Shown: positions 1 through 5,677, numbered from the stretch's first letter. The stretch is DNA of 8,499 nt from Elusimicrobiota bacterium (GCA_022703115.1 JAKLEK010000060.1:1-8499); one strand, 5' to 3'. A program made the numbers and translations. Notes: generated by a model not told the origin, from the sequence alone.

Positions 1-344
1 ACTCGATCCGCGGCTACAACAACAACGGACAGGTGGGGCCGCTGAACGGCGGCAACATCTACGATATCATGAATCTGGAATTCCACTTCCCGCTCGCCAG
101 GGAGAAGAAACGCACCATAGTTCAGTGGGCCTTCTTCCTGGACGTCGGCAATTCCTGGACCCATTTCGACGACATCTCGCTGCGCTCCGGCACCAAGGTG
201 ACCAACCTGAAGGCCGGGGCCGGCTTCGGCATACGCTTCACCACTCCGGCCTTCCCGATACGGCTGGACTGGGGATACGGATTCAATCATAAGCCCGGGG
301 AGCAGTTGTCGGACATCTATTTTACCCTCGGCAATCTTTTTTAG
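1..344 (+). CDS. bamA: BamA/Omp85 outer-membrane assembly protein, C-terminal end (5' truncated by window)
   Basis: The frame is open from the first complete codon at base 3 to a TAG at 342-344; the gene starts upstream of the window. What is visible is the end of an Omp85-type beta-barrel. Near the start is SIRGY, the form of the conserved (V/I)RG(F/Y) motif of barrel loop 6. It is followed by a GGN segment and by strand-like alternating stretches (NLEFHFPL, FFLDVGNSW, AGAGFGIRF, PIRLDWGYGF). The protein ends in DIYFTLGNLF, with a terminal Phe and alternating hydrophobics as in the beta-signal read by the BAM complex. BamA folds and inserts outer-membrane proteins. The neighbouring Skp-like gene, 29 bases downstream, is the usual partner, and bamA-skp-lpxD is a widely conserved order. 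A TamA-like Omp85 member is not strictly excluded because the POTRA domains are outside the window. Confidence 0.9.
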   Translation, partial: SIRGYNNNGQVGPLNGGNIYDIMNLEFHFPLAREKKRTIVQWAFFLDVGNSWTHFDDISLRSGTKVTNLKAGAGFGIRFTTPAFPIRLDWGYGFNHKPGEQLSDIYFTLGNLF

Positions 345-362
345 GCCGTTTCCAGGCCGGTA

Positions 363-368
363 GGAGGG
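363..368 (+). promoter_or_regulatory. Shine-Dalgarno that decides the GTG start of the Skp-like gene
   Basis: GGAGGG lies 5 bases before the GTG at 374. No ATG is available in frame before the hydrophobic signal-peptide core, so this site supports a GTG start and an N-terminal region of about 16 residues ahead of that core. Confidence 0.7.
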
Positions 369-373
369 AACAA

Positions 374-1369
374 GTGGCGAAGGCGAAGGAAGGCGGAACA
401 GTCAGGAGTCCCGGTCGCAGGGGCCTTCGCGCCCTGACGCTGCTGCTGCTCTGCGCTGCCCCGGCCGGCGCTCTGGAACTGTCCCTGGAAGAGAACAGGG
501 GCGAGTCCGGCACGGTCGGATACGTGGACATCGACCGGGTCTTCAAGGAATATTCCGGGACACAGGACGCGCGCGAAGCCTTCCTGGGAGAGATCAAGAA
601 GAAAGAGGAATCCGTAAACCAGCGCAAACGCGGGGTCTACGCGCTTAAAGCGGAGATCGCGAAGCTGCGGCAGGAGCGCGCTTTCGCGCTCACACTCCCT
701 TCCCTGCTGGCCACTGAGGAACAGCTGAACCGGGCGGCCGCGGCCAGGACCGAACCGGCGGCCGTCGTCACGGACTCCACTTCGCCCCAGGCGGGAACTC
801 CGCCCGCGGCCGAGCCGATACGGCCCGAATCCGAGCAGGGAACGGGCGATACCGCGGCGGGACCGTCCGGGACCGAAGTTTCCACCGGAGCGCCCGCCGC
901 CGTCGCGCCCATGCCCGCGCCGGAAACGCTTCCCGGGATGGCGCCAGCCCCGCCGGCCGCGCCAACCGTCCGCGAACAGCCGCAGCCCGTCCAGAGCGCC
1001 GAACCGGCCCTGCCCGCCCCCGTTCCGCTCGCGGACCTGCCCGGAGCCCCCCCGTCGCCTTCGACCTTCTTCAAGTTCTCCGTCTCCACTTCCGTCCCGG
1101 AAATAGACGCGGCTATAGCCGCGAAAGAAAGCGAACTGCAGATCAAAGAGGAAGAGCTCCGCATGTACCAGAAGCAGGTGGAAAAGGAGCTGCTGGAATA
1201 CGAAAGCCGGCGGAGCGAGATACTGCTTGGCCGCATATACGTAGCGCTCAAGGAGCTGGCGGTAAAGGCCGGCGTAAGCGTGGTGGAGGACAAGCGCAAG
1301 ATCCTCTTCGGGCATCCGGCCGTGGACCTTACGGAGGAACTGCTGCTCGCCCTGGAGGAAACGAAATGA
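374..1369 (+). CDS. Skp/OmpH-family periplasmic chaperone with a long Pro/Ala-rich insertion
   Basis: The product is 331 residues, about twice the length of E. coli Skp (161). Residues 16-33 form a signal peptide: basic RRG, then a Leu-rich core, then AGA for cleavage near residue 33. Residues 48-60 (VGYVDIDRVFKEY) are the typical OmpH N-terminal strand and helix. A charged helix follows to about residue 120. Residues 121-230 are low complexity, with 26 prolines in 110 residues, and probably disordered. A second charged helix runs from about 242 to 285. The C-terminus (IYVALKELAVKAGVSVVEDKRKILFG, then VDLTEELL, about 288-324) is the classical OmpH ending. The family binds unfolded outer-membrane proteins in the periplasm for delivery to BAM. 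The family assignment is firm, but the insertion is unusual and its role is unknown. The gene starts at a GTG and its stop overlaps the lpxD start. Confidence 0.85.
   Translation: MAKAKEGGTVRSPGRRGLRALTLLLLCAAPAGALELSLEENRGESGTVGYVDIDRVFKEYSGTQDAREAFLGEIKKKEESVNQRKRGVYALKAEIAKLRQERAFALTLPSLLATEEQLNRAAAARTEPAAVVTDSTSPQAGTPPAAEPIRPESEQGTGDTAAGPSGTEVSTGAPAAVAPMPAPETLPGMAPAPPAAPTVREQPQPVQSAEPALPAPVPLADLPGAPPSPSTFFKFSVSTSVPEIDAAIAAKESELQIKEEELRMYQKQVEKELLEYESRRSEILLGRIYVALKELAVKAGVSVVEDKRKILFGHPAVDLTEELLLALEETK
1354..1369 (+). promoter_or_regulatory. Ribosome-binding site and ATGA overlap coupling the Skp-like gene to lpxD
   Basis: GGAGG at 1354-1358 sits 7 bases before the lpxD ATG at 1366, inside the end of the upstream gene. 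The ATG overlaps that gene's TGA as ATGA (1366-1369). This arrangement normally gives translational coupling, which ties LpxD output to that of the chaperone gene. Confidence 0.75.
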
Positions 1370-2391
1370 AGACGACGCCTTCGGAAATAGCGGCTTTCAT
1401 TGGAGGAGAGCTCCAGGGGCCTCCTGACACAGCCATAACGGGGGCGCGCCCCCTTCCCGTGGCCGGCCCGGAGGACCTCGCCTTCCTGGAGAAAGCGGCT
1501 AACGCGGCCTGGACGGTCAACCGTCCCGCAGGCTGCCTGATAGCCCCGAAAGAGGCAAGGAAAGCCCTCTCCGGCCGCGCCGGAGCGGTCATCTACGTGG
1601 AAAACTCCAGGCACTCCTTCGCCAGGGTCCTCGAGAAGTTCGAGAAGGAGCTCAACCCCCTTCCCGCGCCGGGCGTGCACTCCTCGGCCGTGGTGGCTGA
1701 AAGCGCGAAGCTGGGCGCCGGAGCGCACGTCGGCCCCCACGCGGTCATAGAAGCCGGCGCGGATATAGGCGACGGGGCCGTGATCTCCGCCGGCTGCTAC
1801 ATAGGGGCCGAAACGCGTATAGGCGCCGGGTCCAGAATTTATCCGAACGTGACCGTGCGCGAGCGCTGCGTGATCGGCAGGAACGTCATCCTGCACTCCG
1901 GCACGGTGATCGGGAGCGACGGTTACGGCTATATAAACGTATCCGGCAGCCACCGGAAGATCCCGCAGGTCGGACGCGTGATCATCGAGGACGACGTGGA
2001 GATCGGAGCGAATTCGGCCGTGGACCGGGCGGCCCTGGACGCCACCGTCATCGGCGCCGGGTCCAAACTGGACAACATGGTGCATATAGCGCACAACGTC
2101 CGGATAGGGAAGAATTGCCTTATAATCGCCCAGGCGGGCATAGCCGGTTCGGTCTCGGTGGGCGACTCCGCCATAATAGGCGGACAGGCCGGCATCTCCG
2201 ACCACGTCACCATAGGCAGGAATTCCGTGGTCATGGCCAAGACCGGGATAATGTCGGACCTGGGAGAAGGCCAGGTCGTCTTCGGGCACACCGGACGGCC
2301 CCGATTGCTGGCGATGAAGGTGGAAGTGCTGCTTTCCAAACTGCCGGAGATATACTCCACGGTACAGAAACTGAAGAAAAAGATGCTCTGA
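1366..2391 (+). CDS. lpxD: UDP-3-O-(3-hydroxyacyl)glucosamine N-acyltransferase LpxD
   Basis: This is the third enzyme of lipid A synthesis. It transfers a 3-hydroxyacyl chain from ACP to the 2-amino group of UDP-3-O-acylglucosamine in the cytoplasm, and the family is trimeric. The product is 341 residues, the same length as E. coli LpxD. Residues 1 to about 100 form the N-terminal uridine-binding domain (including the PEDLAFLEKA stretch). Residues 104 to about 310 are left-handed parallel beta-helix hexapeptide repeats. A short Lys-rich helix closes the protein (about 315-341). GSDGYGY at 183-189 is an LpxD signature. IAHNV at 241-245 carries His243, the equivalent of catalytic His239 of E. 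coli. An ungapped alignment from that His places Gly294 at the position of E. coli Met290, the acyl-chain ruler, which suggests acceptance of longer chains. The start is fixed by the ATGA overlap and a good ribosome-binding site. Confidence 0.97.
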   Translation: MKTTPSEIAAFIGGELQGPPDTAITGARPLPVAGPEDLAFLEKAANAAWTVNRPAGCLIAPKEARKALSGRAGAVIYVENSRHSFARVLEKFEKELNPLPAPGVHSSAVVAESAKLGAGAHVGPHAVIEAGADIGDGAVISAGCYIGAETRIGAGSRIYPNVTVRERCVIGRNVILHSGTVIGSDGYGYINVSGSHRKIPQVGRVIIEDDVEIGANSAVDRAALDATVIGAGSKLDNMVHIAHNVRIGKNCLIIAQAGIAGSVSVGDSAIIGGQAGISDHVTIGRNSVVMAKTGIMSDLGEGQVVFGHTGRPRLLAMKVEVLLSKLPEIYSTVQKLKKKML

Positions 2392-2399
2392 CGCCGGGC

Positions 2400-2415
2400 C
2401 GCGGCTCCGGCCGCG
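2400..2415 (+). promoter_or_regulatory. GC hairpin with UCCG tetraloop in the lpxD-lpxC gap
   Basis: CGCGGC (2400-2405) pairs perfectly with GCCGCG (2410-2415) around TCCG, a UNCG-class tetraloop closed by C-G, a very stable combination in RNA. It starts 8 bases after the lpxD stop and ends 11 bases before the lpxC ATG, about where a ribosome-binding site would lie. No T-run follows, so it is not a standard intrinsic terminator. It may limit ribosome access, mark an RNA processing point or protect the upstream message; which one is unknown. Confidence 0.45.
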
Positions 2416-2426
2416 TTCCACGGTCT

Positions 2427-3278
2427 ATGCGCCGAACTTTATCGAAAAAAAAGGAGATGACCGGCGTCGGCCTGCATAAGGGCCGCCCCTGCTCCATAAC
2501 CTTCATGCCGGCTCCAGAGCCGACCGGCATACGCTTCTTCGCGGCCGGGCCTTCCCCTTCTTCGGAACCCTCGGACCCCATCGAGGCCTCCCTGTCCCGC
2601 ATAGCCGCCACGGTACGCGGCACCAACCTCTCCAACGGCTCCAGGACCATATATACGGTGGAACACGTGCTCTCCGCCTGCGCCGGACTCGGCATAGACG
2701 ACCTGGACATAGCGATGACGGGAGAGGAACCCCCGGCCTGCGACGGTTCGGCCCTGCCTTTCGCGAAGGCGCTGATGAACGCGGGCATAACCGACAAGCC
2801 ATGCCAGGAAAAGCAGCGGCTGCTGCTGAAAGGACCGATCGAGAGCTCTTTTGAAAAAGCCTGCTACAGGGCCTCGCCCTCCGATTCCCCTTATTTTAAA
2901 ATGACCTTCACCCACCCTCATAAGCTCATCGGCTCGCAGATCTTCGAGATCTCGCTTACTCCTGACACCTATATGGCCAGGGTGGCTCCGGCCAGGACCT
3001 TCGGCTTCAAGGATGAGATCTCGGCCCTGCGGGCCGCCGGCCTGGCCCTGGGCGGCTCCCTGGAGAATTCGGTGATAGTCGACGACAACGCTTTTCTGAG
3101 CGCCGAAGGCCGGCTCCGCTTCCCGGACGAGCTGGCCCGCCACAAACTGCTGGACCTCATAGGGGACCTGGCCCTAACCGGCCTGTGCCTCGACCGGGTG
3201 AGCGTGGAAGCCTCCTTCACCAGCCACAAGAACAACGTGAATTTTGCTAAACTGTTGATCGAGCAATGCGCATCCTGA
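2427..3278 (+). CDS. lpxC: UDP-3-O-acyl-N-acetylglucosamine deacetylase LpxC
   Basis: LpxC is the zinc deacetylase that commits the cell to lipid A synthesis. The ATG at 2427 gives 283 residues and places RRTLSKKKEMTGVGLHKG at the usual LpxC N-terminus. Longer in-frame readings only run into the lpxD gene. Motifs seen: TVEH at 77-80 (Glu79 general base, His80 zinc ligand), CDGSALPF at 105-112, ARTFGF at 189-194, and RHKLLDLIGD at 238-247 with zinc ligands His239 and Asp243 and Lys240. Near the end, SHKNN (266-270) stands where GHxxN is usual. The catalytic His267 is kept but the preceding Gly is Ser. No Shine-Dalgarno is seen at the right distance; an AAGGAG at 2451-2456 abuts an internal ATG and is too close to use. 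A run of eight A (2445-2452) lies in codons 7-9. fabZ follows after 19 bases, unfused, unlike the LpxC-FabZ fusions of some phyla. Confidence 0.95.
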   Translation: MRRTLSKKKEMTGVGLHKGRPCSITFMPAPEPTGIRFFAAGPSPSSEPSDPIEASLSRIAATVRGTNLSNGSRTIYTVEHVLSACAGLGIDDLDIAMTGEEPPACDGSALPFAKALMNAGITDKPCQEKQRLLLKGPIESSFEKACYRASPSDSPYFKMTFTHPHKLIGSQIFEISLTPDTYMARVAPARTFGFKDEISALRAAGLALGGSLENSVIVDDNAFLSAEGRLRFPDELARHKLLDLIGDLALTGLCLDRVSVEASFTSHKNNVNFAKLLIEQCAS

Positions 3279-3297
3279 AACGGCGGGACATCCTGAT

Positions 3298-3759
3298 ATG
3301 AGCGAAACCAAACCTTCCGGGTACACCCCGGTCCGGACCATCTCGGCCAGCGAGATCCTGAAGATAATACCCCACAGACAGCCCTTCCTCCTTGTGGACA
3401 GGGTGGAGATAATAGAGGAGAACAAGCGCTGCGCCGGCATAAAGTGCGTCGCCGCCAACGAACCCTATTTTAACGGTCATTTCCCCGGAAAACCGATCTT
3501 CCCCGGGGTGCTCATACTGGAATCCATGGCGCAGACGGCCGCGGCCATGATGATGTCGCTCCCCGAGGTGCAGGGGCGTCTGGCCTATTTCGCCGGCATA
3601 AACCGCGCCAAGTTCCGCCGCCTGGTCGTACCGGGCGACGTGCTCGAAATATTCGTGGAGATAATCCGCTTTAAAGGCAAGATCGGCAAGCTTCAGGGCT
3701 TCGCTTACGTCGGCGAGGAGCTCGCCGCCGAAGCCGAATTCATAGCCGCCGTGGACTGA
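3298..3759 (+). CDS. fabZ: 3-hydroxyacyl-ACP dehydratase FabZ
   Basis: FabZ is a hot-dog fold enzyme that dehydrates (3R)-hydroxyacyl-ACP in fatty-acid elongation. It draws on the same hydroxyacyl-ACP pool that LpxA and LpxD use, which explains its regular place in lipid A operons. The 153 residues match the family length. IPHRQPFLLVDRV (24-36) is the FabZ N-terminal signature. NGHFPGKPIFPGVLILESMAQ (from residue 59) holds catalytic His61 and Glu75. AYFAGINRAKFRRLVVPGD (96-114) is the conserved central strand region. The ribosome-binding site is weak at best (GGCGGGA at 3282-3288). The gene sits between lpxC and lpxA, as in many diderm phyla. Confidence 0.96.
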   Translation: MSETKPSGYTPVRTISASEILKIIPHRQPFLLVDRVEIIEENKRCAGIKCVAANEPYFNGHFPGKPIFPGVLILESMAQTAAAMMMSLPEVQGRLAYFAGINRAKFRRLVVPGDVLEIFVEIIRFKGKIGKLQGFAYVGEELAAEAEFIAAVD

Positions 3760-3776
3760 CCGCTCCCGGAGCGGTC
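3758..3776 (+). promoter_or_regulatory. Perfect GC inverted repeat over the fabZ stop
   Basis: GACCGCTCC (3758-3766) and GGAGCGGTC (3768-3776) are perfect 9-base arms around one central C; as RNA about seven pairs would form with a CCCGG loop. The repeat begins inside the fabZ stop codon. No T-tract follows (TCCCGGTAAC), so a Rho-independent terminator is unlikely. It could be a 3'-end stabiliser, a processing site or a partial attenuator before lpxA. Confidence 0.45.
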
Positions 3777-3857
3777 CCGGTAACCCGGCAGGCCCAGCGA
3801 ACCCCAAAGGCTTCAGCCGAACCCTTGGCGGGACGCGACTGATTTTCTGGAGGAACC
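3777..3857 (+). promoter_or_regulatory. lpxA leader with strong Shine-Dalgarno
   Basis: Counted from the fabZ stop, the 98-base fabZ-lpxA gap is the largest in the window. It ends in GGAGG at 3849-3853, four bases before the lpxA ATG, one of the clearest ribosome-binding sites here. After the hairpin at its left edge I see no convincing -35/-10 pair and no open frame, so whether lpxA has its own promoter is undecided. Confidence 0.5.
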
Positions 3858-4667
3858 ATGTCTACTAAAATACACCCTACGGCAATAGTCCACGCTTCCG
3901 CACAGCTCGATAACGACGTGGAAATAGGCCCTTACGCCGTCATCGGCGAGAACGTGAAAATAGGCGCCGGCACCGTAGTGGGACCGCACTCCATCCTGGA
4001 GTTCGCCGAACTCGGCAAGAACAACCAGCTCACCGGCCACGCCTTCATAGGCATGCCCCCCCAGGACTACAAATACCACGGCGAACCCACCCGGCTCGTA
4101 ATGGGCGACTCCAACATAATCCGGGAAGGCGTCTCCCTTCACCGCGGCTCCCCCCTCACCGGCATAACCACCATCGGCTCAGGCTGCATGTTCATGTGCA
4201 ACTCCCATGTCGGGCACGACTGCCGCATAGGCAGCAACGTGATAATGGTTAACTCCGCGGTCGCCGCGGGCCACGTCCTCATAGAGGACAAGGCCATCAT
4301 CTCCGGCCTGGCCGCCATACACCAGTTCACCCGCGTCGGCTCCCTCGCCATGCTCTCCGGGGGCTCCATGGCCAACCAGGACATCCTCCCCTACTGTTCC
4401 GTAAGGGGCGACAGGGCGAAACCGGCCGGCCTGAACCTGGTCGGGATGAAACGCAACGGGGTCTCCCTGGAAAGCATAAAGTCGGTGAAACACGCCTACA
4501 AGACCCTCTTCTTCGGCGGCTACCTCCTCAAGGACGCCATAGCCCGGCTTAAAGCCGAACGCCTCTCGCCCGAGGCGAAGCACATGGTGGAATTCTGCGA
4601 AGGCACCAAACGCGGCATAGCCCGGCCGAGGGGCCGCGCCGCCGTCATGGCCGAAAGCGAAGCGTAA
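3858..4667 (+). CDS. lpxA: UDP-N-acetylglucosamine O-acyltransferase LpxA
   Basis: LpxA catalyses the first lipid A step, moving a 3-hydroxyacyl group from ACP to the 3-position of UDP-GlcNAc; the family is a cytoplasmic trimer. Residues 1 to about 185 are left-handed beta-helix hexapeptides and the rest is the helical C-terminal domain (SLESIKSVKHAYKTLFF). HRG at 95-97 and NSHVGHDC at 115-122 are diagnostic. His120 matches the catalytic His125 of E. coli, His117 its His122, His139 its His144, and HQF at 155-157 its His160-Gln161. Gly168 falls at the position of E. coli Gly173, where Gly allows long (about C14) chains. The product is 269 residues against 262 in E. coli, with a short charged extension at the end. 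It has a strong ribosome-binding site. The segment after HRG is one residue shorter than in E. coli. Whether the acceptor is UDP-GlcNAc or its 3-amino analogue cannot be told by eye. Confidence 0.97.
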   Translation: MSTKIHPTAIVHASAQLDNDVEIGPYAVIGENVKIGAGTVVGPHSILEFAELGKNNQLTGHAFIGMPPQDYKYHGEPTRLVMGDSNIIREGVSLHRGSPLTGITTIGSGCMFMCNSHVGHDCRIGSNVIMVNSAVAAGHVLIEDKAIISGLAAIHQFTRVGSLAMLSGGSMANQDILPYCSVRGDRAKPAGLNLVGMKRNGVSLESIKSVKHAYKTLFFGGYLLKDAIARLKAERLSPEAKHMVEFCEGTKRGIARPRGRAAVMAESEA

Positions 4668-4678
4668 AGAGCGGGGGA

Positions 4679-4688
4679 CGGGGTACCC
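4679..4688 (+). repeat. Short palindrome in the lpxA-lpxI gap
   Basis: CGGGTACCCG is its own reverse complement. It is flanked by AGCGG (4670-4674) and CCGCT (4694-4698), which could close an outer stem. The 59-base gap has no recognisable promoter or ribosome-binding site. In GC-rich DNA such a short palindrome may be chance. Confidence 0.25.
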
Positions 4689-4726
4689 GACCGCCGCTTA
4701 ACGGCATACATCCGCTTTCAAACGGT

Positions 4727-5587
4727 ATGGACAAAAAAATAGGACTTATAGCCGGAGGCGGGGAGTTCCCCCTCCTGTTCGCCAGAGAGGCGAAGAACCT
4801 GGGATACGCCGTCTTCGTGATCGGTTTCAGGGACATAACCCCCCGGGAGATAGAGGGCTATTCGGCCGCCGTGGAATATTTCAGGCTCGGCGCCATATCC
4901 GCCCCCATAGACTTCCTGAAAAAGCACGGCGCCGACAAGGTCCTCATGGCCGGGAAAGTCCCGCACGTCTCCGTCTTCGGCGGCATCCTGCCGGACCTCA
5001 GGGCCGCCAAACTCCTGCTGACCCTAAAGGACCGGAAAGCCAATTCCCTGCTGGGCGCCCTGGCCGGTGAACTGGCCAGGGACGGCATAGAGCTGGTCAG
5101 CTCCGCGACCTTCCTGGAGCATCTTATGCCGGCCCCGGGCGTTCTTTCCGGACATAAGCCGGACAAGGACGCTCTGCAGAACATCGCCTTCGGCTGGAAG
5201 GCCGCCAAGGCGCTCGCGGCGCTGGACATAGGCCTTACGGTGGCGGTCAAGGACCGGGTGGTCATAGCCGCCGAGGCGCAGGAAGGCACCGACGAGTGCA
5301 TAAAGAGGGCCGGGACCGTGCTGCGGGCCGGCTCCCGCGCCGCCGGCGAACGCCTCTCCGGCCTCGCCGTGGTCAAGGTCGCCCGGCCGGACCAGGACAT
5401 GCGCTTCGATCTGCCGGTGGTCGGAGGCGCCACCCTGGACAGCATGCGCGAGGCCGGCGCCTCCATCCTGGCGATAGAGGCCGCGAAGACCCTTATCCTT
5501 GACAAGGACGCCTTCCTTAAAAAGGCGGCGGACTGCGGAATAACCGTGGCCGCGATGACCGCGGAAGACTTCCTCCCGCGGGACTGA
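4727..5587 (+). CDS. lpxI: UDP-2,3-diacylglucosamine pyrophosphatase LpxI
   Basis: LpxI (formerly DUF1009) hydrolyses UDP-2,3-diacylglucosamine to 2,3-diacylglucosamine-1-phosphate (lipid X) and UMP. It is the non-homologous replacement for LpxH in many bacteria, attacking the beta rather than the alpha phosphorus in the characterised enzyme. The 286 residues match Caulobacter LpxI. IGLIAGGGEFPLLFAREAK (5-23) is the N-terminal signature. AGKVPH (75-80), the KANSLLGALAGELARDGIEL region (104-123), VAVKDRVVIAAEAQEGTDE (172-190) and the C-terminal QDMRFDLPVVG (223-233) are family hallmarks, the last carrying conserved acidic residues of the active site. No LpxH-type metallophosphatase appears in the window. 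No Shine-Dalgarno precedes the ATG, but codons 3-5 contain a seven-A run, which would keep the start region unstructured. Its position between lpxA and lpxB supports the call. Confidence 0.94.
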   Translation: MDKKIGLIAGGGEFPLLFAREAKNLGYAVFVIGFRDITPREIEGYSAAVEYFRLGAISAPIDFLKKHGADKVLMAGKVPHVSVFGGILPDLRAAKLLLTLKDRKANSLLGALAGELARDGIELVSSATFLEHLMPAPGVLSGHKPDKDALQNIAFGWKAAKALAALDIGLTVAVKDRVVIAAEAQEGTDECIKRAGTVLRAGSRAAGERLSGLAVVKVARPDQDMRFDLPVVGGATLDSMREAGASILAIEAAKTLILDKDAFLKKAADCGITVAAMTAEDFLPRD

Positions 5588-5600
5588 CGCCCGGCGGAGC

Positions 5601-5635
5601 GGGACACCCCCTTAATATAGTAAGATATACATATT
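5601..5635 (+). promoter_or_regulatory. Possible internal promoter in an AT-rich island
   Basis: Bases 5611-5635 are strikingly AT-rich for this genome. They offer several -10-like hexamers: TATAGT at 5616-5621, TAAGAT at 5621-5626 and TATACA at 5626-5631. No good -35 stands 17 bases ahead of any of them; GGGACA at 5601-5606 is a poor match. A promoter here would drive the oxidoreductase, lpxB and the exporter separately from the upstream genes. A weak hairpin (GCCG 5642-5645, loop GAAAA, CGGC 5651-5654) follows in the presumed leader. This is based on composition and motif likeness only. Confidence 0.3.
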
Positions 5636-5665
5636 CCCGGGGCCGGAAAACGGCGCCCGCGGAAC

Positions 5666-5671
5666 AGAGGG
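5666..5671 (+). promoter_or_regulatory. Shine-Dalgarno that decides the oxidoreductase start
   Basis: AGAGGG lies 6 bases before the ATG at 5678. It favours that start over the in-frame ATG at 5699 (Met8), which would place the start immediately before the Rossmann strand but has no ribosome-binding site. Confidence 0.6.
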
Positions 5672-5677
5672 ATTTTT

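Noticed and set aside
440..475. Lipoprotein signal in the Skp-like protein (Cys27 after a Leu core)
   Set aside because: The residues before the Cys are LLL, and a lipobox needs a small residue at -1. The AGA site at 31-33 is a better signal peptidase I site.
637..2421. 594-residue minus-strand open frame (and the 341-1315 minus frame)
   Set aside because: It lies antisense to the Skp-like gene and lpxD, whose family motifs are unmistakable. Its translation is compositionally odd with no domain pattern, and long antisense frames are expected in GC-rich coding DNA.
2115..2426. N-terminal extension of LpxC starting inside lpxD
   Set aside because: The extra 104 residues are lpxD sequence read in another frame, and the LpxC family N-terminus matches exactly at the ATG at 2427.
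3760..3857. Intrinsic terminator between fabZ and lpxA
   Set aside because: The stem is strong but no T-tract follows it, and the next gene continues the same pathway on the same strand.
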